Positions 63,779-64,000 of a DNA stretch of 64,000 nucleotides are shown here, one piece after another; the stretch's first letter is position 1; each line of letters starts with the position of its first letter. Source of the stretch: Actinomycetota bacterium (lineage in GTDB: Bacteria > Actinomycetota > Thermoleophilia > Gaiellales > Gaiellaceae); assembly GCA_003132665.1 (NCBI GenBank), contig PKYN01000009.1, positions 1 to 64,000 of the forward strand, read 5' to 3'. The notes beneath the pieces are model-generated. The model saw nothing but the letters and a program-made list of their open reading frames with translations. It had not been told where the DNA came from and did no database searches. A program made the translations under genes and the position numbers.

Positions 63779-64000
63779 ATGACCCCGCCGCGCTCAAAGG
63801 CGGCGGAGGCCAAAGCCGAGCGCGAGCCGCCCGACTACCTGCCGATCGCCGAGCACGGCATCATCGGCGACCTGCACTCGATCGCGCTGGTCGGGAGCGA
63901 CGGGACGATCGATTGGTATTGCCCGGGCCGCTTCGACGCTCCAAGCGTCTTCGCCTCGATCCTCGATCGGCACAAGGGCGGCTATTTCCGCATCTCTCCC
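63779..64000 (+). CDS. Glycoside hydrolase family 15 protein (glucoamylase/trehalase type), 3' end outside window
   Basis: The first 74 residues are visible. [20 protein letters not shown] followed by [20 protein letters not shown] is the N-terminal hallmark of the GH15 glucoamylase/trehalase group (IADHGLIGDLHTAALV..DGSIDW). About 20 charged residues precede it. The catalytic carboxylates lie beyond the window edge. Substrate (trehalose or glucans) cannot be decided. Confidence 0.8.
   Translation, partial: MTPPRSKAAEAKAEREPPDYLPIAEHGIIGDLHSIALVGSDGTIDWYCPGRFDAPSVFASILDRHKGGYFRISP

Overview
The window is GC-rich chromosomal DNA (roughly two thirds GC by eye) with many GTG starts, tight ATGA/GTGA gene overlaps and actinobacterial gene sets: hrcA-dnaJ without dnaK, an ImuB/DUF6504/DnaE2 SOS mutasome, and comEA-comEC-holA-rpsT. 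It most likely comes from an actinobacterium, perhaps a deep-branching class such as Thermoleophilia. That placement is inferred from gene content only. Many first-in-operon genes show a TAnnnT hexamer 6-7 bases before the start codon and no Shine-Dalgarno, so leaderless transcription is probably common.

Layout. 1-3.4 kb: peptide ABC transporter (permease cut by the window edge, plus binding protein). 3.4-9 kb: GGDEF-EAL protein, then the Nudix-type regulator NrtR divergent from nadB-nadC-nadA (quinolinate/NAD synthesis). 9-15.8 kb: secreted hydrolase, GNAT protein with a 40-aa leader ORF, APH-like kinase, lysA, GFA-family protein. 15.8-31.9 kb: leuS, three tandem HTH-less LacI-type sensor proteins, comEA, comEC, holA, an MBL hydrolase, rpsT, a BON protein, murJ, lepA, hemW. 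32-42 kb: hrcA, dnaJ, prmA, a cupin, a lipoprotein, mtaB, HIT, yqeY, phoH, ybeY, a DgkA-PAP2 fusion and era. Two copies of a dispersed repeat flank this block, and the second copy carries a nested palindromic insert. 42.5-53 kb: stress and envelope genes (two UspA proteins, macrodomain, aldo/keto reductase, M15 and M23 peptidases, isochorismatase-like hydrolase, CPA2 antiporter behind a structured leader, two bPH2 membrane proteins, ECF sigma factor with a putative anti-sigma partner).

53-63 kb is the accessory part. It holds a RelE/HigB-type toxin-antitoxin pair, a gene broken by an in-frame TGA, and the SOS mutasome. The mutasome is split: imuB and its DUF6504 partner are separated from dnaE2 by about 3.2 kb of lower-GC DNA. 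That insert starts with an AT-rich segment carrying DnaA-box-like sites. It then encodes four short HTH proteins, a CHAT-domain (caspase-like) protease, a fifth short HTH protein, and on the opposite strand a free-standing copy of the domain at the N-terminus of the CHAT protein. This arrangement looks like an uncharacterised effector-adaptor conflict system and is the main find. imuB and dnaE2 each keep their own LexA-type box, so the SOS response can still reach both.

The window closes with a lipoprotein gene and the start of a GH15 glycosidase gene.
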